DNA of 64,000 nt. It comes from Vibrio qingdaonensis (GTDB lineage: Bacteria > Pseudomonadota > Gammaproteobacteria > Enterobacterales > Vibrionaceae). How positions within the stretch are numbered: the stretch's first letter is position 1; the number at the start of each line of letters is the position of its first letter. The stretch covers positions 57,921 through 121,920 of the forward strand of contig NZ_JAKRRY010000013.1 in NCBI RefSeq assembly GCF_026191675.1, written 5' to 3'. A model generated the notes under the pieces. It searched no databases, was not told the DNA's origin, and saw nothing but the letters and a program-made list of their open reading frames with translations. This document shows, one piece after another, positions 7,550-16,352 of this stretch. The translations under genes were made by a program, and so were the position numbers.

Positions 7550-8224
7550 ATGACATGGCGTTCAATATTGATCACTGCAATGCTATTGCTCGGCGTAACC
7601 GGATGCTCTGTCCGTCAAGAGTTCGTGCCGCCAGAGCCCGACGAGCAAAAGTATGCTCCGCCAGAGCTGAATTACGATTTACCTGAAGCTGCTGGTGGCA
7701 GCCTGTATCGCCACCGCTATAACTTAACCTTGTTTCAAGACCGCCGAGCCTATCGTGTTGGTGACATGCTGACCATCTTGCTCGCGGAAGAAACGCAATC
7801 CAGTAAGAAAGCCGATACCAAATTTGGCAAATCGTCGAGTGTGAATTTTGGAGCGGCGACGATTGGCGGTAAAACGCTGGATGAAACCGCGGTTGGTCTC
7901 AATGGCGACCGTAATTTTGATGGCTCTGCCGCCAGTTCGCAGGGCAACAGTTTGGAAGGCGCGATCACGGTCACCGTGCATGAAGTGTTGCCTAATGGCG
8001 TATTGCGAGTCAGTGGAGAGAAATGGATTCGCCTTAATCAAGGGGACGAATTTATTCGTGTGACAGGGATCGTACGCATTGATGATGTCGATCGTTACAA
8101 CCAAGTCTTTTCCCATCGTATTGGTGATGCTCGTATCACTTACTCAGGACGTGGCGCATTGGCTGACAGTAACTCAGCTGGGTGGTTAACGCAGTTCTTT
8201 ACCAGCCCATGGATACCTTTTTAA
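7550..8224 (+). CDS. flgH: Lateral flagellar L-ring lipoprotein FlgH
   Basis: A 224-residue outer-membrane lipoprotein forming the L ring bushing. The signal peptide ends in a lipobox VTGC with the acceptor cysteine at residue 19. Family motifs LTILLAEETQSSKKADTKF and GVLRVSGEKWIRLNQGDEFI are present, and the C-terminal part ADARITYSGRGALAD-like (here GDARITYSGRGALAD) matches FlgH. Its stop TAA overlaps the ATG preferred for flgI by one base. AAGGA is found about 10 nt before the start. Confidence 0.96.
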   Translation: MTWRSILITAMLLLGVTGCSVRQEFVPPEPDEQKYAPPELNYDLPEAAGGSLYRHRYNLTLFQDRRAYRVGDMLTILLAEETQSSKKADTKFGKSSSVNFGAATIGGKTLDETAVGLNGDRNFDGSAASSQGNSLEGAITVTVHEVLPNGVLRVSGEKWIRLNQGDEFIRVTGIVRIDDVDRYNQVFSHRIGDARITYSGRGALADSNSAGWLTQFFTSPWIPF

Positions 8225-9345
8225 TGAATCGACAACAAATAATGCTCACCACACTATTTTTGGTGTTGACGCTTGGCTTGGTCACGACAACAAAAGCAGA
8301 GACGCCGATTCCAATCATGGACTTGGTGGATGTTCAGGGCATCCGCAACAACCAGTTGGTGGGCTATGGTTTAGTGGTGGGGTTAGACGGTCAGGGTGAC
8401 CGTAACCAAGTGAAATTTACCGCTCAGTCCATCATGAACATGTTGCGTCAATTTGGCGTACAAATTGATGATGCCGATAACCCCAAACTGCGTAATGTGG
8501 CGTCGGTCAGTGTCACGGCGATGGTCGATCCCATGGCTGGCCCGGGGCAAGCCTTAGATATTGTCGTGTCTTCTATTGGTGATGCGAAAAGCCTGCGAGG
8601 CGGCACGCTTTTACTTACGCCATTACGAGGCGTCGATGGCGAAGTATACGCGGTCGCACAAGGTAACTTGGTGATTGGTGGTGTGTCGGCAGAGGGTCGA
8701 AGTGGTTCGAAAATTGCTGTGAATACCCCCACCTCGGGACGCATTCCTAATGGCGCCATACTGGAGCGAGAAATCCCATCAGACTTTAATAGCCGCGATC
8801 AAGTCACCCTGCATTTACGCAAAGCCAGTTTTACCACCGCGAAAAATATCGCCCGTGAAATTAACGCCACCTTTGGGCCCGATGTCGCCATTGCGGTCAA
8901 TAAAGCCCGTGTAGATATGCGTGCCCCGCAAGATACTCAGCAGCGAGTCACGATGATGTCGATGTTAGAAGAAATGAGTGTGGTCGAAGGGCGTAAGCCT
9001 GCGCGTATCGTCTTTAACTCTCGTTCTGGCACGGTGGTGATTGGCAAGAATGTCAAAGTCAGCGAAGCGGCGGTGAGCCATGGCAATCTGACGGTGACTA
9101 TTTCCGAATCACAGCGGGTAAGTCAGCCTAATGCCTTCGCCGATGGCGACACGGTGGTGGTCGACCAATCCAAAATTGATATTAGTGAAGACCAAGCGCA
9201 AATGGTGATTTGGCCGCCTGGCACTGAGCTCAATACCATTGTCAATGCCGTGAATAGCCTTGGTGCCACTCCAACGGATTTAATGTCTATTTTACAGGCG
9301 CTGCATGAAGCGGGTGCGCTTAACGCCGAACTTGTCGTGATTTAG
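8224..9345 (+). CDS. flgI: Lateral flagellar P-ring protein FlgI
   Basis: A 373-residue periplasmic protein that polymerises into the P ring around the rod, with FlgA as chaperone. The start at 8224 (TAATG overlap with flgH) gives a signal peptide MNRQQIMLTTLFLVLTLGLV with cleavage near TTTKA. In-frame starts further up, including the ATG at 8209, would lengthen the N-region inside flgH and are less likely. Motifs: DVQGIRNNQLVGYGLVVGLD, GDAKSLRGGTLLLTPLRGVD and the C-terminal LNTIVNAVNSLGATPTDLMS. Length equals typical FlgI. Confidence 0.95.
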   Translation: MNRQQIMLTTLFLVLTLGLVTTTKAETPIPIMDLVDVQGIRNNQLVGYGLVVGLDGQGDRNQVKFTAQSIMNMLRQFGVQIDDADNPKLRNVASVSVTAMVDPMAGPGQALDIVVSSIGDAKSLRGGTLLLTPLRGVDGEVYAVAQGNLVIGGVSAEGRSGSKIAVNTPTSGRIPNGAILEREIPSDFNSRDQVTLHLRKASFTTAKNIAREINATFGPDVAIAVNKARVDMRAPQDTQQRVTMMSMLEEMSVVEGRKPARIVFNSRSGTVVIGKNVKVSEAAVSHGNLTVTISESQRVSQPNAFADGDTVVVDQSKIDISEDQAQMVIWPPGTELNTIVNAVNSLGATPTDLMSILQALHEAGALNAELVVI

Positions 9346-9354
9346 GAGAACAGT

Positions 9355-9900
9355 ATGAAGATAGATGCGCCGAATTCGACGGTGAGTAACCAAGTGCTGT
9401 ACCACGACAACGCAGCACTGGCGAACATTAAGCATAGCCAAGATTCTCAAACGGCACTCAAAGAAGTCGCTGGGCAGTTTGAGGCGATGTTCTTGCAAAT
9501 GGTGCTGAGACAAATGCGCAGCAGCAGTGATGTGCTGGCCGATGAAGACAGCCCGTTTTCATCGCAGCAACAAGGGGTATTTCGAGATATGCACGATGGC
9601 CAGTTGTCCATTGAACTCGCTCGAAAGCAGCATTCTGGTATTGCCGATATGCTGGTTAAGCAGCTCAGCCCCTCTCATGCTGAAGTGCAGTTTGATACCA
9701 ATAGTGCATTGGCGATGGCGTCTGCGAATGATTTGGAAGCAAGCTCACAAGCCAAGTTAATGGCGAGTAATAAAGTACCCTCGGAGGTTAATGCATCACC
9801 TGCCAAGGTCGCCTTTAGTCTGCAATCCCCGCAAGAGTCTGCCACCACAATGGCATTCTCCCAGCCTCTCATGAGAACAATGGAGCGTGAGCTATTATGA
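9355..9900 (+). CDS. flgJ: Lateral flagellar FlgJ, rod-scaffold domain only (no muramidase)
   Basis: A 181-residue protein with the N-terminal rod-binding domain of FlgJ: VAGQFEAMFLQMVLRQMRSS followed by GVFRDMHDGQLSIELARKQH and GIADMLVKQLSP (about residues 41-104). Enterobacterial FlgJ and polar FlgJ of vibrios are around 310 residues, with a C-terminal glucosaminidase/SLT-like domain. That domain is absent; residues 105-181 are serine- and alanine-rich and without recognisable fold. So this protein can serve as rod cap but cannot cut peptidoglycan. A separate transglycosylase gene sits at 591-1298 in the same locus. The stop overlaps the flgK start (ATGA). Confidence 0.92.
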   Translation: MKIDAPNSTVSNQVLYHDNAALANIKHSQDSQTALKEVAGQFEAMFLQMVLRQMRSSSDVLADEDSPFSSQQQGVFRDMHDGQLSIELARKQHSGIADMLVKQLSPSHAEVQFDTNSALAMASANDLEASSQAKLMASNKVPSEVNASPAKVAFSLQSPQESATTMAFSQPLMRTMERELL

Positions 9901-11270
9901 ATCTCGTCAATATTGCGTTATCTGGCATGAATGCCAATCGCGTTGCGCTCGATGTGACGGCGCAAAATGTGGCCAATATTAATACCCCTGGCTACAGCCG
10001 TCAGCAGGCTATGATGGCGTCCATTGCTGGGGGCAAGTACAACGCGACTAGCCCGGGTATGGGGGTCGAGGTCACTAGCATTCGTCGTGTTACCGATCAA
10101 TATTTAGTGTCGCAAACGTGGTCAACAAGCAGTGCTGCTAATTATTCCGCCAGCTACATGAGTAGCATGAGCCAGCTCGAAAACATGCTCGGCGCGGATG
10201 GTTTTAGTTTGAACCAAGGATTGGACTCTCTGTTTGCCTCACTGAATGATGCGACATCAAAGCCAGAGTCTACACCGCTCAGGCAACAAATTATTAATGA
10301 ATCTGAAGCATTGGCGCGTCGGTTTAATACCCTGACAGAGTCTTTGCACAATCAACATAAAGATACGCACGAGCAGAGAAATGCCGCGATTTCTCATGCC
10401 AACAGTCTCATGGCCAATATCGCGGAAGTGAACAAACAGATTGTTGAGACCAACGGTACGGGCGGCAATCCCGCTCAGCTTATGGATACTCGCGATAACC
10501 TCATTGGTTCGCTGTCGGAAGTGATGGCAGTAAAAACCACCAATCAACCCGATGGCAGTGTGCAGGTATCACTCGCGTCTGGGCAGCCTCTCGTATTAGG
10601 CGGTGATGCTGGTTCAATTACTGCGATTCCCGATGCCAGTGACCCGTATTTGGCTCAGCTGCATATAGAGTTTGGGCAACAGACCTTTGCCACTAATGGT
10701 GATATTGGCGGTAAGTTAGGCGCATTGCATGAATACCAAGTCGACGTACTCAAACCTAATCAAGACGCTTTGAATGACATGGCGATGCATCTCGCCGATG
10801 AGTTTAATGCCACACTGTCAGCGGGGTTAGATCTTAATGGTAATGCAGGTAAGCCTTTGTTTACCTATGATCCGGCCAACCCTGCGGCCAGCCTTTCTAT
10901 TAGTGATATTAAAGCCGATGAACTGGCTTTGTCGGGCGATGGTAATCCGGGTAACAGCGATAATTTAACCGATCTTATTGCCATCAGTAATAAGCCAGTA
11001 GCGGTGTCGGGGTTTGGGTCGTTATCACTCAATGATGCTTTTACCGCCATGATTGGTGAAACGGCGATTAAAGCCCGCCAAGCCGAGTCTGATTATCAGG
11101 CGAAAAACGCTATGAATGAACAAGCTGTTGCAGCGCGCGATAATGTGAGCGCGGTGAGTAGCGATGAAGAAGCGGCAAACCTGATGACGTTTGCCAATGC
11201 TCATAATGCCAACATGAAAGTGATCAGCACGGCGAATCAATTGTTTGATTCCGTGCTGCAACTGTTTTAA
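9897..11270 (+). CDS. flgK: Lateral flagellar hook-filament junction protein FlgK (HAP1)
   Basis: A 457-residue hook-associated protein joining hook to filament. The N-terminus has ALSGMNANRVALDVTAQNVA followed by NINTPGYSRQQ, and the C-terminus ENAN-type helix reads EEAANLMTFANAHNANMKVI and STANQLFDSVLQLF, both FlgK hallmarks. It is about 90 residues shorter than enterobacterial FlgK (547), the loss lying in the variable central part, as in other lateral systems. The ATG overlaps the flgJ stop by four bases. FlgN (1288-1743) is the likely export chaperone. Confidence 0.95.
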   Translation: MNLVNIALSGMNANRVALDVTAQNVANINTPGYSRQQAMMASIAGGKYNATSPGMGVEVTSIRRVTDQYLVSQTWSTSSAANYSASYMSSMSQLENMLGADGFSLNQGLDSLFASLNDATSKPESTPLRQQIINESEALARRFNTLTESLHNQHKDTHEQRNAAISHANSLMANIAEVNKQIVETNGTGGNPAQLMDTRDNLIGSLSEVMAVKTTNQPDGSVQVSLASGQPLVLGGDAGSITAIPDASDPYLAQLHIEFGQQTFATNGDIGGKLGALHEYQVDVLKPNQDALNDMAMHLADEFNATLSAGLDLNGNAGKPLFTYDPANPAASLSISDIKADELALSGDGNPGNSDNLTDLIAISNKPVAVSGFGSLSLNDAFTAMIGETAIKARQAESDYQAKNAMNEQAVAARDNVSAVSSDEEAANLMTFANAHNANMKVISTANQLFDSVLQLF

Positions 11271-11279
11271 GGAGCCATG

Positions 11280-12179
11280 ATGAGAATCAGTGATACCCAA
11301 TTTAGCCAAATGATGCTGCAAAGCTTGCAGTTAAATAATGCCGGTTTAGGCAAAGTGATGCAGCAAATGGCAACGGGGGATAGGCTCACCAAGCTATCGG
11401 ATGATCCCATGGCGTCGATTAAGCTACTCAACTTAGAGCGAGAAGGCAGCGCGATCAATCAATATCATCGCAATATCGCCAATGTGAAAACGACGTTATC
11501 GAGTCAGGAAATTCAGCTCGACTCGGTCACCGATAGCTTACAGAGTATGCGCGAGTTGGTGTTGTGGGGCGCCAATGGCACGTTAACCGACGAAGACCGT
11601 GCTGGCATGATCACTGAGCTGGAAAGTTTGCGAGATTCGGTAGAGTCATCCTTTAATGCTCAAGATGAAGAAGGGCACTTTTTATTTTCTGGCACCAAAA
11701 CGGATATGCCTGCAATTTCTAACTCAGGTGCGGGTTACACGATTGATGGTAATAGCGATAAACGGGTTGTGACGGTTGCCAAGGGCGTGACCATGACATC
11801 TAACATGACCGCCAAAGATATTCTCGATCTTGGTGGCGGCAGTAATGTGCTTAACCAAATCGATGCGTTAATTGTCGAATTTAAGAACCCGAGTCCAAAT
11901 TTTCGAACCGAAGTTGATGCCAGCCTTGCGGCGATCGATGATACCTTAGGTAGCGTATTAGGGGCGATGACTGAAATCGGTGGACGTCATAATAACCTTG
12001 ATTTACTCGATGGCGCACACAGTGAAAATCAACTCTTTGTTGATAAGGTCACCAGTGATATTTCAGCATTGGATTATGGTGAAGCATCGGTACGTCTGAG
12101 TAATTATATGGCGGCATTGCAAGCCACGCAGGCCAGCTACGTGAAAATTAATGACCTGTCATTGTTTGATCGAATTTAA
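11280..12179 (+). CDS. flgL: Lateral flagellar hook-filament junction protein FlgL (HAP3)
   Basis: A 299-residue junction protein between FlgK and the flagellin filament. It starts MRISDTQFSQMMLQSLQLNN and has GDRLTKLSDDPMASIKLLNL, the flagellin-like D0/D1 signature of FlgL, with the C-terminal helix DYGEASVRLSNYMAALQATQ and ASYVKINDLSLFDRI. Two ATGs occur in tandem at 11277 and 11280; the second has better spacing from AAGGAG. It follows flgK by six to nine bases. Length is typical (around 300-317). Confidence 0.94.
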   Translation: MRISDTQFSQMMLQSLQLNNAGLGKVMQQMATGDRLTKLSDDPMASIKLLNLEREGSAINQYHRNIANVKTTLSSQEIQLDSVTDSLQSMRELVLWGANGTLTDEDRAGMITELESLRDSVESSFNAQDEEGHFLFSGTKTDMPAISNSGAGYTIDGNSDKRVVTVAKGVTMTSNMTAKDILDLGGGSNVLNQIDALIVEFKNPSPNFRTEVDASLAAIDDTLGSVLGAMTEIGGRHNNLDLLDGAHSENQLFVDKVTSDISALDYGEASVRLSNYMAALQATQASYVKINDLSLFDRI

Positions 12180-12208
12180 CGCATTTAGAGTCAAGTAGGG
12201 AACGTAAT

Positions 12209-13252
12209 ATGGCAGTAAGTACCGTGGAAGTAAGACCGCATAGTATTAAGTTAAGCGGGCAGGAAACCACTAATATTGCGCCATCTCAAGCCTCGGAACC
12301 CAGCTCATCGCTGTCTAAACGTTACCTAACGCCTCAAGCGAATATGACGCCTACGTCCTATTCGCTTTCTGGTATTTTGCTCACGCAAGGCCAGCAACAG
12401 GCAACATCGGTACAAATCGCTGATAAAGCGCTGCAGAGTGTGGGGAAAGAGCTGACTCAGATAAAGCGCACGTTAACTCAGGCGCTTAACCAAGGGGTGT
12501 CTCCCGCTCTGACCAATGTACTATCTCGGTCAAAACACAATATTGAATCAGCGCTCGATCAGGCGCGCTTTGATGATAAGCGTGTCGTGGATAATGAGCT
12601 TAAGCTGAAATTAAACAGTGCCGATGTCAGGCACTTTTCTATTCCTGGCTTAAACGTCAACAGAATGAGTGAGCGCGGTGAGCAAGTGCGTCTTGATTTT
12701 CCTGGTCACGGCACGGTTATCATGCAGTTTGATGGACAATCTCAGGCTCAAGGTGATCGCACCGTCAAGCAATTGGATCGAAATTTGATTCCAATGGGCA
12801 TGCGAGCAAGCCTTGCTCATGATGGTAATATCGTGTTTCAAGCACAAGAGTCCGCCTATCTTGCGATGCAGCAACAAGTTAACGTTACCGGACAGGGACA
12901 TCGCTTCCCCGCAGGTCAAGCGAACACGTTTACCGTAAAAGCAGAGCCAGATGGTATCGCTGAACTGCGTTTTGACTTGGGTTCTCGCGAGGGTATTAAG
13001 CAGTCTATTGCCGCCGTGAACCAGCACCTTCAACAAGCTCAATCTAGCCTGAGAGAGAGCAAACACTTCCAATCTCAACTGAACTCGCAAATGTCACGAC
13101 TTCAGAGTCAATCTAACCTTCCTTCAGCCAATCAGGTGAGTGGTTCCTTGGCGCAATTTAGCCAGCAATCCCATGATTTCACCAGCACATTCCAAGCGCT
13201 TAATGCCCAAGCTAACGTGCGTCGCCACACAGTTGTGGCGTTGTTGAAGTAG
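12209..13252 (+). CDS. Flagellin-like/hook-associated protein of the lateral locus (LafW-like)
   Basis: A 347-residue protein with no signal peptide or membrane helix. The N-terminal third has a helix-forming, flagellin-like stretch (SGILLTQGQQQATSVQIADK, then LTQIKRTLTQALNQG); the last 25 residues, FTSTFQALNAQANVRRHTVV and ALLK, resemble the flagellin C-terminal signature (AQANQ...VLSLL). The centre is glutamine-rich. It has AGGGA 7 nt before the ATG and lies 29 bp after flgL, ending the operon before a strong terminator. I recall a gene called lafW in the same place in the Aeromonas lateral system, described as a putative hook-associated protein; orthology is inference. It could be a minor filament or junction subunit. 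Confidence 0.6.
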   Translation: MAVSTVEVRPHSIKLSGQETTNIAPSQASEPSSSLSKRYLTPQANMTPTSYSLSGILLTQGQQQATSVQIADKALQSVGKELTQIKRTLTQALNQGVSPALTNVLSRSKHNIESALDQARFDDKRVVDNELKLKLNSADVRHFSIPGLNVNRMSERGEQVRLDFPGHGTVIMQFDGQSQAQGDRTVKQLDRNLIPMGMRASLAHDGNIVFQAQESAYLAMQQQVNVTGQGHRFPAGQANTFTVKAEPDGIAELRFDLGSREGIKQSIAAVNQHLQQAQSSLRESKHFQSQLNSQMSRLQSQSNLPSANQVSGSLAQFSQQSHDFTSTFQALNAQANVRRHTVVALLK

Positions 13253-13304
13253 TGCCTTAACGAAGCGGTTCTGCTCTTTATCCTAATAACGCCAGCATCA
13301 ATAT

Positions 13305-13342
13305 AAAAACAGCTTACCCATTGTAATGAGTAAGCTGTTTTT
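13305..13342. terminator. Bidirectional terminator after the flgB operon
   Basis: AAAAACAGCTTAC (13305-13317) and GTAAGCTGTTTTT (13330-13342) form a perfect 13-bp stem with a 12-nt loop and T-runs on both strands. It ends the flgB-to-flagellin-like operon and also the convergent small membrane-protein gene, whose stop codon touches its edge. Confidence 0.9.
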
Positions 13343-13634
13343 ATACCAAAAAGAAAAAATACAAAAAGCAGATAAACGCCAGTAGGGTGGCGGAGAGAGT
13401 GGGGTAGATGATATAGCCATCTCTTTGCTGAGTACGGCGAAAACAAAGAAAGCTGAGTAACACGTTGTAGATAACCAATAACAGGCTGATCCCGGTTCCT
13501 GCTTTAAGGGTGAGAGTTGGCAACTGGCTTAAGAACAATGCCAGAAGAATATAATCAATAATCACCAACCACAGGAACGCCTTCTTTAGCGAGTCCGGTT
13601 GAGACGCAGCAGTATGTGGAGGGGTTTGATTCAT
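13341..13634 (-). CDS. Small three-helix membrane protein, unknown function
   Basis: A 97-residue protein I do not recognise. After a hydrophilic start (about 20 residues) it has three hydrophobic segments: about 21-38 (FLWLVIIDYILLALFLSQ), 44-63 (around TGISLLLVIYNVLLSF) and 77-97 (ATLLAFICFLYFFFLV). No signal peptide or known motif. It lies convergent to the flgB operon and downstream of lafU on the same strand, 125 bp from lafU, with a long inverted repeat between. The ribosome-binding site is weak. Its flagellar role is only guilt by position; it may simply be a passenger in the locus. Confidence 0.6.
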   Translation of the reverse strand: MNQTPPHTAASQPDSLKKAFLWLVIIDYILLALFLSQLPTLTLKAGTGISLLLVIYNVLLSFLCFRRTQQRDGYIIYPTLSATLLAFICFLYFFFLV

Positions 13635-13711
13635 AAAGACTCAACTTAAATTCATCAACTGGCGTTCGATTCTTGGTCGGTCACCATTATTCATCACAAA
13701 CACATGTGTCT

Positions 13712-13752
13712 ATTGCTAGCAAGTTATCTAAAGCATAGAACTTGCTAGCAAT
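13712..13752. repeat. Perfect 14-bp inverted repeat between lafU and the small membrane-protein gene
   Basis: ATTGCTAGCAAGTT (13712-13725) and AACTTGCTAGCAAT (13739-13752) are exact reverse complements around a 13-nt spacer. Each arm also contains the palindrome TTGCTAGCAA. It lies 8 bp past the lafU stop and could form a transcript-end hairpin (without a U-tract) or two operator half-sites. Confidence 0.65.
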
Positions 13753-13759
13753 AAAACCA

Positions 13760-14749
13760 CTAGAGAGGCTGAGGGGTTATAGGGGGAGAGGTGTCCACCG
13801 AATAACCAATCGTGTCGTGCCTGAATACAGGTTGATTGAATTTAGCTTTTTGTCGCGCTTTATTGAGTTCACTGGTTGGTTGCTCGCCAAATAACGTACT
13901 GATGACTTGGGCGGCAGGTGTGGTGAGAACAAACAGTTCGATGCGTCTATTTTCGCTCGATTTGGGTTCTTCTCGGTTTAGCAGTGCCCGATCCGACATG
14001 CCGGTGACTTGCAATACTCGCTGCTCTGGCATGCCTCCTGCGACCAGGGTTTGCCTCGCTCGATTCGCTCGTGAGGATGACAATTCCCAGTTTGACGAAT
14101 CACGAAAAGCTTTTTGATATTGGGTCGCGTCAGTATGACCGCTAATAATCATCGGGTTTTCAACGCGGTTAAATATAGGTGCTAAAGCCAGTAATAAATC
14201 TTCAAAAAATGGCGTTAATGTTGAGCCACCCCGTCGGAACATATTTTGTTTGTAGTCATCTTGCAGCACGATTCTTAGGCCTTGTGGCGTGACCGTAATG
14301 TCGACATTTCCCTCGGCATTAATCTGACGCATAGCGTCATTGATGACCTTAGCAAGGGCGGCGAGACGCTCTTGAGTATCGAATGTGCCGTCAATCAGTG
14401 AATCGGATTCTGGCCCATCGCGATCCCCTTGAAAAAAAGAGCTCACCGTGTGCACCGAATCATGACGGCTAGCGACAGAGGAATCTGAAGTCAGGTCGAT
14501 AGGTGAGATACTTTGTGAGGTATCAAAGAGGTTACCTGTGCTTTTATCAAAGACACTGGCCATCTGTAGGTGAGCGACAATCGCTTTCCGCTCTTCTTTA
14601 TCAACGACTTGCATCACCCATAATACGAGAAACAGAGCCATGAGTGCGATCATAAAGTCGGCGAAGGCCACTTTCCATGCGCCGCCATGGAACTCTTCTT
14701 CATGGCGGCGGCTTGAGCGCCTAAAGACAACGTGCTCTTGTTTTTGCAT
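13760..14749 (-). CDS. lafU: Lateral motor stator protein LafU (MotB-type)
   Basis: A 329-residue stator B-subunit that anchors the proton channel to peptidoglycan. One transmembrane helix ([20 protein letters not shown], about residues 27-46) carries the essential ion-binding aspartate D31. The periplasmic C-terminal OmpA/MotB domain has [35 protein letters not shown] and [12 protein letters not shown] (about residues 190-280), for peptidoglycan binding. The helix with alanine before the aspartate and no PomB features agrees with proton drive. Start overlaps the lafT stop by one base; LafT and LafU must form the complex together. Last gene of the fliD-to-lafU run. Confidence 0.95.
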   Translation of the reverse strand: MQKQEHVVFRRSSRRHEEEFHGGAWKVAFADFMIALMALFLVLWVMQVVDKEERKAIVAHLQMASVFDKSTGNLFDTSQSISPIDLTSDSSVASRHDSVHTVSSFFQGDRDGPESDSLIDGTFDTQERLAALAKVINDAMRQINAEGNVDITVTPQGLRIVLQDDYKQNMFRRGGSTLTPFFEDLLLALAPIFNRVENPMIISGHTDATQYQKAFRDSSNWELSSSRANRARQTLVAGGMPEQRVLQVTGMSDRALLNREEPKSSENRRIELFVLTTPAAQVISTLFGEQPTSELNKARQKAKFNQPVFRHDTIGYSVDTSPPITPQPL

Positions 14750-15606
14750 TATCCCTCCTGTTCAGCGAGCCACCTCTCCATTTGGTTGAAGGTTGGTTTG
14801 ATGTCGAGCTGAATGTGTTTACGGCCAGCGTCGATGGCGAGCAGTGTTGGCTTTTTCGCAACATACGCCACTAGGGTGGCACGGATGCAGTCAAAGGCTG
14901 ACATGTCTCGTTTTACGCGCTGAGCCATGGCGTTACTCGCTGGGTCTAAGCAGCAATAACAACCAAAAATTCCTAAAAATGTGCCAACTAGAGCCGCGGC
15001 AACGTGATAACCAATCATCGCGATTGAACCATCAATGGCCTGCATGGTGATAATAATGCCACCCACCGCTGCCAAGATGCCGAAACCTGGTAGGGCCTCT
15101 GCCGTTCTTTGCATGGAACGTGACGGCAGAAGAAGGTCTGCTTGTATGGCTTCGATCTCTTGTTCTAGTAGCCCCTCTAATTCATGAGGCGACATTTGTC
15201 CCATTGCCATTAAACGTAAATTGTCGGTTATGAAAGAAACGAGGCGATAGTCACGGCTAACCAGTGGGTAGCGGTTAAATATTGGGCTTTCTTCTGGATT
15301 TTCAATGTGCTTATCCAGCGCTTTAAAGCCGCCGCTGCGCACGGTTTCTAACAGGATTTGTAGTAGTGCCATCAGCTCCATGAAAAAGGCTTGCTCTTCT
15401 TTATGGGGCGACAAGATAGAGCGCAGCTGGAGACGCATTTCTTTGAGTACTTGTGGTGGGTTACCAATGATCAGCGAGCCAACCGTTGCACCAATAATGA
15501 TGAGGAATTCAGCTGGTTGCCAGATCGCCATTAGGCTACCGCCGGCCCAAACGTAGCCGCCGAAGACACACATCAAAATGATGACCGCGCCCATAAATTT
15601 TTGCAT
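14749..15606 (-). CDS. lafT: Lateral motor stator protein LafT (MotA-type)
   Basis: A 285-residue four-helix stator A-subunit. N-terminal helices: [19 protein letters not shown] and [20 protein letters not shown]-terminal helices around [18 protein letters not shown] and [19 protein letters not shown]. The long cytoplasmic loop (about 60-170) that contacts FliG is present. Size (285) matches proton-type MotA (about 286-295) rather than sodium-type PomA (about 254). AGGAG precedes the ATG by six bases. Its ending overlaps lafU. Torque-generating partner is FliG at 33602-34618. Confidence 0.95.
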   Translation of the reverse strand: MQKFMGAVIILMCVFGGYVWAGGSLMAIWQPAEFLIIIGATVGSLIIGNPPQVLKEMRLQLRSILSPHKEEQAFFMELMALLQILLETVRSGGFKALDKHIENPEESPIFNRYPLVSRDYRLVSFITDNLRLMAMGQMSPHELEGLLEQEIEAIQADLLLPSRSMQRTAEALPGFGILAAVGGIIITMQAIDGSIAMIGYHVAAALVGTFLGIFGCYCCLDPASNAMAQRVKRDMSAFDCIRATLVAYVAKKPTLLAIDAGRKHIQLDIKPTFNQMERWLAEQEG

Positions 15607-15615
15607 AGGTGACTC

Positions 15616-16344
15616 CTAAGAAGATAACAATTGATTGAGTTGCTTGAGAGCTTGCTTGTGAAGCTGACAGATGCGTGGTGGCGTTAAATCGAGTACTAAC
15701 GCAATTTCATGAAGATTCATGTCGTGTTGATAAAACAGGGTCATGAGTAGCTGTTCACGCTTCGCCAGTTGACCCAATGCGACCTCAAGGCTGCGTCGAT
15801 GGTGCTCATGTTGAGTGGCGTCATAAGCAGAGTGAATGTTGCCCTCAAGACCACTATCGAGCAGTTGATCTAGGCTTTGCATTTCGCCTGCCATGGAAGC
15901 ATTAAGGCGAGATAAGTAATCCGCTTGGTCGGTACCCAAAGCGCTGATGATTTCTTTGTCTGTGGGTAGGCGACCTAAAGATTTGGTGAGGTCACGCGTG
16001 ATGTCGTTAAGTTCGTGGGCTTGCTGACGGGTTTTACGCGAGCGCCAGTCGAGCCGACGTAATTCATCTAAAATCGAACCACGAATTCGGCATACCGCAA
16101 ACGCAGGAAATTGACTGTCATCGATATCGCCATAACGTCGCCCCGCTTCCAGCAACCCAATAAGCCCAATTTGTTGCATGTCTTCTATGCTGCAATGGGT
16201 GGTAGCGTGATGACGCAGTTGGTTGACGACGCGCTTGACGAGTATTTGATGTTGACTCAGTAATCGCTGTTCATCAATGGGCACAGAGGGAGATTGAATC
16301 TCTTCTTCTATACCGTAACTGTCCTTGTAATTCATATCCAACAT
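15616..16344 (-). CDS. lafS: Lateral flagellar sigma-28 factor LafS
   Basis: A 242-residue FliA-family sigma factor for late lateral genes (filament, cap, stator). Region 2 shows EDMQQIGLIGLLEAGRRYG and FAVCRIRGSILDELRRLDW (about 56-100); region 3 has LGRLPTDKEIISALG; region 4 has LLMTLFYQHDMNLHEIALVL followed by DLTPPRICQLHKQAL with the helix-turn-helix that reads the -35 element. Length is the FliA standard. The ATG at 16344 has AGGTGG upstream. FlgM (1817-2098) is the presumed anti-sigma factor. Gene position between fliL and lafT matches lateral systems of Vibrio. Confidence 0.95.
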   Translation of the reverse strand: MLDMNYKDSYGIEEEIQSPSVPIDEQRLLSQHQILVKRVVNQLRHHATTHCSIEDMQQIGLIGLLEAGRRYGDIDDSQFPAFAVCRIRGSILDELRRLDWRSRKTRQQAHELNDITRDLTKSLGRLPTDKEIISALGTDQADYLSRLNASMAGEMQSLDQLLDSGLEGNIHSAYDATQHEHHRRSLEVALGQLAKREQLLMTLFYQHDMNLHEIALVLDLTPPRICQLHKQALKQLNQLLSS

Positions 16345-16352
16345 AACGCCAC

